This document shows, piece after piece, positions 25,478 to 33,802 of a stretch of DNA of 64,000 nucleotides. The notes under the pieces are model-generated. The model was not told the origin of the DNA. It saw only the letters and a list, made by a program, of their open reading frames with translations, and made no database searches. The DNA lies in the NCBI GenBank assembly GCA_002292265.1, contig DBBQ01000056.1:32286-96285 (forward strand), given 5' to 3'. Source of the stretch: Flavobacteriaceae bacterium UBA980. GTDB lineage: Bacteria; Bacteroidota; Bacteroidia; Flavobacteriales; Flavobacteriaceae. Within the stretch, counting starts at the first letter, position 1; each line of letters starts with the position of its first letter. The translations under genes and the position numbers were made by a program.

Positions 25478-26182
25478 ATGAAAATTGCATTACTGGGTTA
25501 TGGACGAATGGGAAAAACAATAGCTTCCTATGCACAACAACGAAATCATAAAATCGTATATATTCTCGATAAAGAGCAGGAAGAAGGCTCTCTTTCCGAA
25601 GCGGATGTCGCGATCAATTTCAGTGTCCCCGAAGCTGCAGTTTCCAACATTAAAGCGGCTTTGGAACAAAAAATCCCCGTAGTCTCAGGAACGACAGGCT
25701 GGTTAGAAAAATATGAGGAAGTCGTAACTTTTTGTAAAACACAGCAAAGTGCTTTTTTATACGCTTCAAATTTTAGCATTGGAGTAAATTTATTTTTTAA
25801 AATCAATCAGTTTGTTGCTCAGTTAATGCATCCTCACCAAAGTGCTTATCAAACGGAAATCCAAGAAATTCATCACATCCATAAGTTGGACGCCCCCAGT
25901 GGTACAGCCATCACCATTGCAGAGGGAATTATAAAGGAAACGGACTATACGGGTTGGGAACTCGACAACGCTTCCCAAGGAACGCTTCCTATAGAGGCGC
26001 TAAGGGAAGGAGAAGTTCCGGGAACACACACAGTCCATTATCGTTCTGAAATCGACCAAATCAGTATCAAGCATGAAGCTTATAAAAGAGACGGATTTGC
26101 CCTTGGTGCTGTCATTGCCGCGGAATGGTTGGCTGGAAAAGAAGGGATTTTCAGCATGGATGATGTTCTAAAAATTTCATAA
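25478..26182 (+). CDS. dapB: 4-hydroxy-tetrahydrodipicolinate reductase
   Basis: 234 residues, typical of the short Bacteroidetes DapB. NAD(P)-binding GYGRMGK at 7-13, VVSGTTGW, and the catalytic EIHHIHKLDAPSGTA. It reduces the dihydropicolinate precursor in lysine and meso-diaminopimelate synthesis; dapD for the next steps is in this window at 57070. It lies 7 bases after the DUF5683 gene. Confidence 0.96.
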   Translation: MKIALLGYGRMGKTIASYAQQRNHKIVYILDKEQEEGSLSEADVAINFSVPEAAVSNIKAALEQKIPVVSGTTGWLEKYEEVVTFCKTQQSAFLYASNFSIGVNLFFKINQFVAQLMHPHQSAYQTEIQEIHHIHKLDAPSGTAITIAEGIIKETDYTGWELDNASQGTLPIEALREGEVPGTHTVHYRSEIDQISIKHEAYKRDGFALGAVIAAEWLAGKEGIFSMDDVLKIS

Positions 26183-26188
26183 TTCTCA

Positions 26189-26217
26189 TTTGATTTTACC
26201 CGATACCCTTATCTTTG
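26189..26217 (+). promoter_or_regulatory. Bacteroidetes promoter (TTTG-N17-TATCTTTG) before lepB
   Basis: TTTG at 26189-26192, 17 bases, TATCTTTG at 26210-26217; 13 bases to the lepB ATG. It gives lepB its own transcript inside the parA-wbqC operon. Confidence 0.7.
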
Positions 26218-26230
26218 AAAAAAACACAGC

Positions 26231-27937
26231 ATGACAACTACTGAGTGGATATTATTCTTTTTTGCCCTCCAAGGAGTTCATTTTTTAGGAACCTGGAAAC
26301 TCTATAAAGCTGCAGGATTTCAGGCATGGCAAGCTGCCGTACCCATTTACAACGCTTTTATTTTAATGAAAATCATCAAGCGTCCCGCTTGGTGGGTCAT
26401 TTTACTATTTATCCCAACCATCAACTTGATTCTCTTTGGTGCGATCTTGGTAGAGACCCTCCGTAGTTTTGGGAAAAATTCAGCAAAAGATACCGCCTTG
26501 GTCTTACTTACTTTTGGGCTCTATATCTATACGGTAAATTACAGTGCCAATCCTAAGCATCAACCGGATCGCAGTCTACGTCCAAAGACTGGATTTGGGG
26601 AAACGGTAAGCTCCATTCTTTTCGCGGTAGTCGCTGCAACCCTCGTTCACAACTATTTTATCCAGCCGTATATCATCCCTACAGGCTCTTTGGAAAAATC
26701 TTTGTTAATAGGGGATTTCCTTTTTGTGAGTAAATTCCATTACGGGGCTCGAGCTCCCATGACTGCCGTATCGGTTCCCATGGTGCATGACACTGTACCC
26801 GGTTTGAAAATCCGTTCCTACCTCAAAAAACCTCAGTTCCCTTATCTGAGATTGCCTGGATTGCAAAAAATTAATCGAAATGAAATCGTAGTATTCAGCT
26901 GGCCCGCAGATACGGTACGTCAGTTTTTTGTTCGTGAAAAGCGCGTGGACAAGCCCATCGATAAAAAATCAAACTACGTAAAACGGTGTGTTGGAATTCC
27001 AGGAGATACATTAGAAATCATTGACGGTTTTGTGCATACTAATCGATCCAAAAACCAACTTCCGGATCGGGCACGGGTCCAATACACTCATTTTGCCTAT
27101 GCTCAAAAAGGCGTTTCCTCTCGGAAATTACTTGCAGAAGGCTTTTCAGATTTTAATCGAACCTATAAAATTGATAACATTACAGAAAGTAGCTATCAGC
27201 AAATAATACCCCACATCATAGGAAGAATGGGAAACACTATAGAAGACTTTCGCGTAATAACGACTGCAAAAGGGCTTCCAACGGATGTAATTCGGAAAAC
27301 TGGGCTTCGTGTAAGTGAAATTTTGGAACTGAAAAAAGAAATGACCCTTACTCTAGACGAAGCAACAGCGATGAGAAAAGTCCCTGAAATAGACAGTGTA
27401 GTGCGCAGGTTCAGTAAAAAGAACGTTCCCAACGAAGCTTTTTTTCCAAATAAAATTCCCTTTGACTGGAATGAAGACAACTTTGGACCGCTTGTCATCC
27501 CTAAGAAAGGAATGACTGTGAATCTCAACAAAGAAAACCTTCCCCTTTACAAAAAAATTATTGCCGAATATGAGGCAAATGATTTAGAAACGAGTCCATC
27601 AGAGATTCGTATCAATGGGTATCCGACTGACCAATATACCTTTAAAAAGGATTATTATTGGATGATGGGAGATAACCGACATAAATCTGAGGACAGTAGG
27701 TTTTGGGGATTTGTCCCTGATGATCATATTGTAGGTAAGCCCATCTTTATCTGGTTTAGTATCAAAGGAATTAACGATGGAATCAAAAACTGGAGTATCC
27801 GTTGGGATCGGGTGTTTACTACTGTAGGAGGCTCTGGAGAACGAACTTCCTATTTCCCTTACTTTGTAGGCTTTTTAGTGGTCTGGCAGGGCGCTGTTTT
27901 TTACAGAAGAAGAAAAAAAAATAAAACAGCGGCATGA
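26231..27937 (+). CDS. lepB: Signal peptidase I, extended flavobacterial form
   Basis: 568 residues, far longer than E. coli LepB (324). About 1-125 carries several hydrophobic segments resembling DUF5684-type regions. The catalytic core has nucleophile Ser153 (PTGSLEKSL), general-base Lys251 in YVKRCVGIPGD and the box E motif GDNRHKSEDSRFWGFV at 480-495. Between Lys251 and Asp481 lie about 230 residues, roughly 100 more than in E. coli, forming an enlarged periplasmic cap of unknown role. It removes signal peptides from Sec and Tat substrates. The wbqC gene overlaps its stop by 4 bases. Confidence 0.93.
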   Translation: MTTTEWILFFFALQGVHFLGTWKLYKAAGFQAWQAAVPIYNAFILMKIIKRPAWWVILLFIPTINLILFGAILVETLRSFGKNSAKDTALVLLTFGLYIYTVNYSANPKHQPDRSLRPKTGFGETVSSILFAVVAATLVHNYFIQPYIIPTGSLEKSLLIGDFLFVSKFHYGARAPMTAVSVPMVHDTVPGLKIRSYLKKPQFPYLRLPGLQKINRNEIVVFSWPADTVRQFFVREKRVDKPIDKKSNYVKRCVGIPGDTLEIIDGFVHTNRSKNQLPDRARVQYTHFAYAQKGVSSRKLLAEGFSDFNRTYKIDNITESSYQQIIPHIIGRMGNTIEDFRVITTAKGLPTDVIRKTGLRVSEILELKKEMTLTLDEATAMRKVPEIDSVVRRFSKKNVPNEAFFPNKIPFDWNEDNFGPLVIPKKGMTVNLNKENLPLYKKIIAEYEANDLETSPSEIRINGYPTDQYTFKKDYYWMMGDNRHKSEDSRFWGFVPDDHIVGKPIFIWFSIKGINDGIKNWSIRWDRVFTTVGGSGERTSYFPYFVGFLVVWQGAVFYRRRKKNKTAA

Positions 27938-28542
27938 TTCCGACTGTTTGCCCGGCCTATCTTCCTAATGTGAAGTACTGTGCTTGGATCGTCCAACAGC
28001 AAAAAATTTATTTCTCTGGATCTACCACTTACCAAAAACAAACCTTTCGAAACCGAACTGAAATTTATGGGGCTAACGGAAAACTGAAGCTAACCGTACC
28101 CATTCATCATACCCATGGAGGTGTCAAATCTTTAGATAAAGAGGTCTGTATCGCCTATGATATGGACTGGCAAAAACAACATTGGAAATCGATTTGTGCT
28201 GCTTATCGCTCTGCTCCCTACTTTGAATTTTATGAGGCCGATTTAAAATCTTTTTATCAAGAAAAAAAAGTCTTGTTATTTGACTTCAACCTCAGCCTGC
28301 TCACTCAGATTATGGCTTTATTGGATCTGTCGTTTTCTTATGAAATTGTAGGCTGGAATCCCGATAAACAAAAACGTATGGACCATCTTATCCTAGCCAA
28401 ATCTCAAGAGGCTGAAAACTTTGATACCTATACTCAGGTTTTCGGAACAAAGTTTGGCTTTATACCCAACCTAAGTATTCTCGACGTTTTGTTCAATCTA
28501 GGACCCAACAGCGGTGCTTATTTAAAAAAAGTCCTCGAGTAA
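27934..28542 (+). CDS. WbqC-family protein
   Basis: 202 residues, the usual size of the WbqC family. Typical features: PAYLPNVKYCAWIVQ at the N-terminus, YQKQTFRNRTEIYGANG, LTVPI and DWQKQHWKSICAAYRSAPYF. WbqC-like proteins occur in O-antigen clusters and in Bacteroidetes core operons; the biochemical role is not established. It overlaps lepB by 4 bases and its stop is 5 bases from the convergent nuclease-fold gene. Confidence 0.88.
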   Translation: MIPTVCPAYLPNVKYCAWIVQQQKIYFSGSTTYQKQTFRNRTEIYGANGKLKLTVPIHHTHGGVKSLDKEVCIAYDMDWQKQHWKSICAAYRSAPYFEFYEADLKSFYQEKKVLLFDFNLSLLTQIMALLDLSFSYEIVGWNPDKQKRMDHLILAKSQEAENFDTYTQVFGTKFGFIPNLSILDVLFNLGPNSGAYLKKVLE

Positions 28543-28547
28543 ATTAA

Positions 28548-29558
28548 TTAACGCCAACTCAAAAGAGCTGAAATCGGTTTGTGATCTGAAAGCACAATAT
28601 CATGAGTTTTAAAATCAATAATCTTAAAGTTTGGTGCGGCCAGTATGTAATCAATCCGGAAAGGGAAAAAAGAAAACTGATGAGTAGCACCGAAACCTTT
28701 TCCTTTTTGTTTGAATGCATCTACTCGAGCGGAAGCAAGTGTTTTATAACTTTTAGAAAACGAATTGTTATTCAAGTCGGTACAGAGGATTTCAGGAAAA
28801 CGATTGGTAGAGGCTAACGTCTCAAATTGTGCCACTTGCTTTTTCTGTAGTTCAAAGACACGTTTTATTTTTGTATTAAATTTCTTTGAATATTCCGGAG
28901 AAAAAAGTGTGTCTTTCGAATCGATTCGCAAGGACTCAAAATGAATATTATAAAGCCTGAGCGTGTCTTTTTTCCAAATCAAATCGCTTTGCATTCCTCC
29001 ATTTTGAGAAGCTTTAAATGTAATTTTTTTGGAATTCAAAATGGGATATTTTGAAATGATACAAGACCCAATCCGACCGTTTGATACATAGGGTAAAAAT
29101 ACCTGATAGGGATATTCCTTAAAAAGGGGGGCATTGTCTTTGGCATATTCTTGAAAGCAAACCACGTCGGGGGCTGTAGTCTTTACAAAATTGGCAATCG
29201 ACATAGGGACGTCTTCGACATCCAGCCAGTTCAAACGATTGAAGGAACGCACGTTATAACTCATCACATGGAGTCCTTTTGAGGTTATAATTCCTTTCGA
29301 CTTAAATTGATACAACAATTGCCAGGATTCAAAGCTCCAAGCAAAGGCAATCAAAAAAAGAAGAGCAGGCCATTTCAATCGTAGCGTCCAGAAAACAAAA
29401 AAAATAAAATTGATCAGACACAATAAAGGAACACCCAAAGACAAAATTGGAATTTCTAGCCCCAGGCTCAGCACATCCATTGTCATGAGTTGGAGCAAAA
29501 GCAAAAATAGGTTTAGTGCCAAAGCGAGACGGGTCAAAAACGATTTGCGTTTTTTCAT
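28548..29558 (-). CDS. Endonuclease/exonuclease/phosphatase-family membrane protein
   Basis: 336 residues. Three hydrophobic segments in the first 85 residues, then the EEP fold outside or inside the membrane: MSYNVRSFN, DVVCFQEYA with the metal-binding Glu, GRIGSCIISKYPI, CTDLNNNSFS and the C-terminal SDHKPISALL with catalytic Asp-His. Substrates in this family range from DNA to phospholipids, and the membrane anchor favours a lipid or cell-surface phosphodiester; this is inference. It is 6 bases downstream of the rhomboid pair. Confidence 0.86.
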   Translation of the reverse strand: MKKRKSFLTRLALALNLFLLLLQLMTMDVLSLGLEIPILSLGVPLLCLINFIFFVFWTLRLKWPALLFLIAFAWSFESWQLLYQFKSKGIITSKGLHVMSYNVRSFNRLNWLDVEDVPMSIANFVKTTAPDVVCFQEYAKDNAPLFKEYPYQVFLPYVSNGRIGSCIISKYPILNSKKITFKASQNGGMQSDLIWKKDTLRLYNIHFESLRIDSKDTLFSPEYSKKFNTKIKRVFELQKKQVAQFETLASTNRFPEILCTDLNNNSFSKSYKTLASARVDAFKQKGKGFGATHQFSFFPFRIDYILAAPNFKIIDFKTHDIVLSDHKPISALLSWR

Positions 29559-29564
29559 CTATCC

Positions 29565-30440
29565 CTACTTTTTCCCGGCACGAAAAAGAAACTCTTTTTC
29601 TTCTTTCGTTAGACTTTCGTAGCCTGAAGCACTGATTTTATCTAGAATCTCATCGATGCGTTTCTGAAAATTACTATCCTTCTGAGTTGAACTGTCTTGA
29701 GCTTTTTTGTTGGAGGTGTTTCTATAGACGGTTTTTAGTGAAGACTTTTTCTTAAAGATTTTTAAAATGGAATCCACAAAACGTTCAAAAGGGACACCAA
29801 TATCCGTTCCTTTATTTAATCGTTGCACATAGAAAAACCCTAAGGCGGCTCCCCCTATATGGGCCAAGTGACCTCCAGCGTTACCGTAGGGGATTTGAAT
29901 CACATCTAGAAGTACAAAAGCAAGACCTAGATACCGTAGTTTTACATTAAATAAAATAAGACGCACCTCTAGGTCTGGGGAGTAGGTGGCCATAAAAATT
30001 AATACCGCCATGACCCCTGCAGAAGCCCCGATCATCATCGGGGAACTGTTTTGAAACGCGGGAAACAAAACATAGCTGGCCATAAATGTGAAGCCCCCAA
30101 TAAGTACACCCAAGAAGTATACATTAAAAAAAGTTTTTATTTGAAATAAATTTAAAAACAATCGAGAAGCAAAGAAAAGCAGGTACATGTTCCAAAACAG
30201 ATGAAAAAATCCTGAATGTAAAAAGCTATACGTCACTAAGGTCCAAGGTTTAAAAAGTAAGTCACCCCAAGACGAGGAAAGTTCAAACCAGCCGAGAAAC
30301 ATCCCCGAAGGAATATTGAATAAAAATAAAAGAGTCTTTACTAACAAAGGCAACACAAAACAAGCGACATTGATCAGAATGAGTTTTTCTGCTCCATTCA
30401 ATTGCTGAAGCCGATAACGAAGTTGGTCTGTAAAGGTCAT
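29565..30440 (-). CDS. Rhomboid intramembrane serine protease with C-terminal tail
   Basis: 291 residues from ATG 30440, which overlaps the TGA of the preceding rhomboid gene (ATGA); a TTG at 30449 is rejected. Six or so transmembrane segments with WNMYLLFF, catalytic Ser in GASAGVMAVL and catalytic His in HLAHIGGAALGF. About 90 hydrophilic residues follow the last helix (RVKK-rich, ending SLTKEEKEFLFRAGKK), which looks cytoplasmic. It would cleave membrane proteins within the bilayer. It is the second of two adjacent rhomboids. Confidence 0.9.
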   Translation of the reverse strand: MTFTDQLRYRLQQLNGAEKLILINVACFVLPLLVKTLLFLFNIPSGMFLGWFELSSSWGDLLFKPWTLVTYSFLHSGFFHLFWNMYLLFFASRLFLNLFQIKTFFNVYFLGVLIGGFTFMASYVLFPAFQNSSPMMIGASAGVMAVLIFMATYSPDLEVRLILFNVKLRYLGLAFVLLDVIQIPYGNAGGHLAHIGGAALGFFYVQRLNKGTDIGVPFERFVDSILKIFKKKSSLKTVYRNTSNKKAQDSSTQKDSNFQKRIDEILDKISASGYESLTKEEKEFLFRAGKK

Positions 30441-31177
30441 AAATCCCAACGGTTTTTATCAAATTGATTCTTCTTCCAATACCACATCATAATCAATCCT
30501 GTGATAGCTCCCCCTACATGCGCAAAATGTGCAATAGGTCCGATGGAATAGGAAGTAAATCCAAAAAATAAATCCCCTAAAATCAGCAAAGGAACTAAGA
30601 CTTTGGCCTTCACGGGTATAGGTGGAAAAAGTAACATCAGACGCGCATTGGGAAAGAGAAAAGCAAAAGCCACTAAAACACCGTATAAAGCTCCAGAGGC
30701 ACCAACCATCACTCCGTTAAATGCTGATAAACCCGAAACTAATTCGGCTCTTCCGATGCGGTCTACCAAGGTATAAGAAAGATCACTGGTTAGAAAAAAA
30801 CGACTTACTTCAGAAGCATTTAACCCCTCGGCAAGCAAAAGGTCTGAAATACTACTAATTTGATAATAATAAAGAAGCAATTGTAAGGCTGCAGCACCAA
30901 AACCAGTGGACAAGTAAAAGAAAATAAATTTGTTTCTCCCCCACATTTGCTCGATAGGAGTTCCAAACATGTACAACCCAAACATATTAAAAAAGATATG
31001 ACCCAAATCTCCGTGCATAAACATATGAGTCAAGGGTTGCCAATACTGAAACTTCGGATTGGAAGGATAGTGTAGTGCAAACAAATCATAAACAACCTCT
31101 CCTAAGGAAAGTGAAGCGATAAAAAAAATGATATTAATAATCAAAAGATGCTTAACTGTCTCTGTGATGTTTCGCAT
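30437..31177 (-). CDS. Rhomboid intramembrane serine protease
   Basis: 246 residues. HMFMHGDLGHIFFNMFGLYMFG on the N-terminal side contains the family HxxxN arrangement, with the catalytic Ser in GASGALYGVL and His in HFAHVGGAITGL. Six transmembrane segments. It abuts mutL with no bases between the genes and overlaps the second rhomboid by 4 bases. The pair shares motifs but differs in loop lengths and tail, so the substrates may differ. Confidence 0.91.
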   Translation of the reverse strand: MRNITETVKHLLIINIIFFIASLSLGEVVYDLFALHYPSNPKFQYWQPLTHMFMHGDLGHIFFNMFGLYMFGTPIEQMWGRNKFIFFYLSTGFGAAALQLLLYYYQISSISDLLLAEGLNASEVSRFFLTSDLSYTLVDRIGRAELVSGLSAFNGVMVGASGALYGVLVAFAFLFPNARLMLLFPPIPVKAKVLVPLLILGDLFFGFTSYSIGPIAHFAHVGGAITGLIMMWYWKKNQFDKNRWDL

Positions 31178-32965
31178 TTAATTTAGTTTTTGTTCGATTT
31201 CACGCTTCTCTAAAGTAATAAAAATAGGCTTGTTGAAGGGAGAAACACTCGTTTCTTTACACCCAAAAAAATCATCGAGTAATACTTGCTGCTCTTCTAC
31301 CTGGAGAGGCTCCCCTGTTTTAATTGCCAAGTTTTTCGCCATAGTTTTGGCAATTTGATCGGCCTGACTAAAGTGCGCTATGGATCGGTCTGTACTTTCG
31401 CCAGAGAGCAAATTTTCCAATAAAGGCTCAATTTTGGTAGGGGGACAATGCTCCGGACTTCCAAGCACCTGCAACACTTGATCTTTTTTTAATTCGATTT
31501 GAAATCCCAAGGCTTCTAGAATTTCATTCATTTGTTCGTACTCCAGCATTTGGGCTGGATTCAAGGACATCTCCAAGGGAAAAAGCAACTGCTGACTCAC
31601 TCCTTTTTTAGCTGTAATCGAACTCAAAAACTGTTCGTACAAGATCCGCTGATGGGCTCGGTTTTGGTCGATGAGTAACATACGGGTTTGTAAGGGACAA
31701 ACAATGTACTTGTGAAACAACTGAAACAAACGGGTAGTTTGAGGAACATCAATCAAGGATTCCACTGTCTCCTTTTCCAAAACAGGAGCATCGATTTGAA
31801 TCCCAGAAAGTATCCCCTCCCACTCTTCTTTTTTTGGTTTTGAGATTGGGGCCGAGGAGCGAAAAGGATTGAAACTTGAATCCACTTCAATAGGAGGTGG
31901 TGTAGGTATCTTTTCTTTGAATGCATAGGGTACATCCAGGGCTGTGTTTTGCTCAAAATCTAAAGTGGGCACCACCTGAAATACCCCCAAACTGTGCTTT
32001 ACAGCAGAACGTAATATGGCGTAAACACTTTGCTCTTCCTCAAATTTAATTTCATTTTTGGTTGGATGAATATTAATATCTATTGTTTTTGGATCTACGG
32101 TTAAATACAAAAAATACCCTGGGTGATACCCGGGTTTTAATAAACCTTCAAAAGCACTACTGACCGCATGATGCAAAAAAGGGCTTTTTATAAAACGGTT
32201 GTTCACAAAGAAAAATTGCTGGCCTCTCGTTTTTTTAGCAAATTCAGGTTTGAGCACAAACCCAGTTAGGGTGGCTAAGGAGGTTGTTTCTTCCGTAGGC
32301 ACTAAGTTCGTATCCCATTTTGCTCCAAAAGCACCACTGATTCGTTTTCTCAATACGGCGGGAGGTAGATCAAATAATTCGCTACCATTGTTAAAAAACA
32401 AGAATTTAATCTCGGGATGTGCAAGTGCTACCCGCTGGAATTCATCAATCACATGACGGAGTTCTACGGTATCTGATTTTAGAAAATTTCTCCGGGCTGG
32501 TATGTTGTAAAACAAACTTTTAACAGCTATGGAAGTTCCCTTAGGCTGGGTGGATAAAGTCTGATCAACTACCTTACTCCCTTCGATTTTTAAACAATGA
32601 GAAACCTCATCAGCTTTGGTGCGTGTATGGGTTTCCACATGAGCAATTGCTGCGATAGAAGCCAAGGCCTCCCCCCGAAACCCCTTGGTGTTTAAGGCAA
32701 ATAAATCTTCCGCTACATTGATTTTTGAGGTGGCGTGTCGTTCGAAAGCCAAACGAATGTCCGTACTGTTCATCCCCATTCCGTCATCAATGACTTGAAT
32801 TAAGGTTTTTCCAGCATTTTTGATGATGAGTTGGATCGTTTGTGCTTGTGCATCCACCGCATTTTCCAGGAGTTCTTTGACCACAGAGGCGGGACGTTGG
32901 ATGACTTCTCCTGCTGCTATTTGGTTAGCTACGTGATCCGGTAAAAGTGCGATTCTAGAACTCAT
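31178..32965 (-). CDS. mutL: DNA mismatch repair protein MutL
   Basis: 595 residues from ATG 32965; a TTG directly before it is rejected because the ATG overlaps the TGA of the upstream gene (TGATG). GHKL ATPase motifs: ELLENAVDA, DDGMGM, TKGFRGEALASI, and GTSIAVKSLFYNIPARRNFL. The C-terminal dimerisation domain lacks an obvious DQHA-x2-E-x4-E endonuclease motif (the aligned stretch reads IDQNRAHQRILYEQF), so nicking may need checking. It couples MutS mismatch recognition to repair. Confidence 0.95.
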   Translation of the reverse strand: MSSRIALLPDHVANQIAAGEVIQRPASVVKELLENAVDAQAQTIQLIIKNAGKTLIQVIDDGMGMNSTDIRLAFERHATSKINVAEDLFALNTKGFRGEALASIAAIAHVETHTRTKADEVSHCLKIEGSKVVDQTLSTQPKGTSIAVKSLFYNIPARRNFLKSDTVELRHVIDEFQRVALAHPEIKFLFFNNGSELFDLPPAVLRKRISGAFGAKWDTNLVPTEETTSLATLTGFVLKPEFAKKTRGQQFFFVNNRFIKSPFLHHAVSSAFEGLLKPGYHPGYFLYLTVDPKTIDINIHPTKNEIKFEEEQSVYAILRSAVKHSLGVFQVVPTLDFEQNTALDVPYAFKEKIPTPPPIEVDSSFNPFRSSAPISKPKKEEWEGILSGIQIDAPVLEKETVESLIDVPQTTRLFQLFHKYIVCPLQTRMLLIDQNRAHQRILYEQFLSSITAKKGVSQQLLFPLEMSLNPAQMLEYEQMNEILEALGFQIELKKDQVLQVLGSPEHCPPTKIEPLLENLLSGESTDRSIAHFSQADQIAKTMAKNLAIKTGEPLQVEEQQVLLDDFFGCKETSVSPFNKPIFITLEKREIEQKLN

Positions 32966-33261
32966 CAATTGGGTTGCATAAAAATGCTCAAATCAAAATC
33001 TAAAATATAAAGACAAACAAATACCAAAGCGAGGATGATGAGTAATAAACGCAAAGAGACAGAACGATTTTTTCGGGTTCGCATTTGCGTTCGCATTTCA
33101 CTCCACTGCTGGCCAAAATCGTTACTGTTGTACGTATCCCGATATTTAGAAAACTTGGAGTCAAAATCATAGATGTTGCCTTGGTCTTTTCCCTTGTAAT
33201 AGCGTGGTGTATAGTTGTACCGTCTGTTCTTACGAAGTTTGAATAGGTTTGATTTCAACAT
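32965..33261 (-). CDS. Small single-pass membrane protein beside mutL
   Basis: 98 residues from ATG 33261; the frame runs on to a TTG at 33276, but this overlaps the promoter element TACCTTTG (33273-33266). The N-terminal half is basic and aromatic (LRKNRRYNYTPRYYKG), and a single transmembrane helix lies near the C-terminus (about 73-90). Homologues are often labelled riboflavin synthase beta subunit in databases; nothing in the sequence supports that, and the label probably spread from the neighbouring ribH. Function unknown. It is coupled to mutL. Confidence 0.8.
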   Translation of the reverse strand: MLKSNLFKLRKNRRYNYTPRYYKGKDQGNIYDFDSKFSKYRDTYNSNDFGQQWSEMRTQMRTRKNRSVSLRLLLIILALVFVCLYILDFDLSIFMQPN

Positions 33262-33265
33262 AAAC

Positions 33266-33273
33266 CAAAGGTA
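33266..33273 (-). promoter_or_regulatory. TAnnTTTG element before the mutL-upstream gene
   Basis: TACCTTTG on the minus strand, only 4 bases before the ATG at 33261, so the transcript would be almost leaderless. Confidence 0.6.
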
Positions 33274-33312
33274 CAAGAAAGCGATTAACTGAAAAACTCT
33301 TGTACGAGAAAG

Positions 33313-33801
33313 TTATCCCTGTTTTGGCTTTAAATCAGCCATTTGGAGTGCAGCTACTGCGGCTTCTACTCCTTTATTGCCGTGTTTTCCTCCACTGCGA
33401 TCTTGAGCTTGTTCCAGCGTATGATCCGTCAAAACACAAAAAATCACAGGAATTTCTGAATTAACATTTAAGTCTTTGATTCCCTGAGAAACCGCCTGAC
33501 AGACAAAATCAAAGTGAGAGGTTTCTCCTTGAATCAAGCTACCGATAGCAATTACTGCATGTGGGTTCTCTAGCTGGGCTTTTTTAGCCCCATAAATTAG
33601 TTCAAAGCTTCCGGGGACCTTCCAAGTTTTGAGATTTTCGGGAAGAACACCAGATTGAATTAAAGTTGTTTTCGCTCCGAGAAGAAGTGCTTCCGTAATC
33701 TTTTTATTCCATTCAGAAACCACTAAATGTATTTTGTAAGGGCTCCCATCGGGTAAAGCATCAGCATCGTATTCAGAAAGATTGCTTAATGCCGTAGCCA
33801 T
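33313..33801 (-). CDS. ribH: 6,7-dimethyl-8-ribityllumazine synthase
   Basis: 162 residues, the normal size. Typical landmarks: VVSEWNKKITEALLLGA with the substrate-binding Trp, KVPGSFELIYGA, VIAIGSLIQGETSHFDFVC with the catalytic His, and VLTDHTLEQAQDRSGG. It forms lumazine from ribitylaminouracil and dihydroxybutanone phosphate in riboflavin synthesis. It follows the TPR gene after 1 base and no FMN riboswitch is visible. Confidence 0.96.
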   Translation of the reverse strand: MATALSNLSEYDADALPDGSPYKIHLVVSEWNKKITEALLLGAKTTLIQSGVLPENLKTWKVPGSFELIYGAKKAQLENPHAVIAIGSLIQGETSHFDFVCQAVSQGIKDLNVNSEIPVIFCVLTDHTLEQAQDRSGGKHGNKGVEAAVAALQMADLKPKQG

Positions 33802-33802
33802 T

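Noticed and set aside
32965-33276. Label riboflavin synthase beta subunit for the small gene
   Set aside because: The protein is a short single-pass membrane protein without lumazine synthase motifs; the real ribH is at 33313-33801.
33261-33330. FMN riboswitch near ribH
   Set aside because: No structure-like conserved blocks; the interval is about 50 bases and downstream of ribH on its strand.
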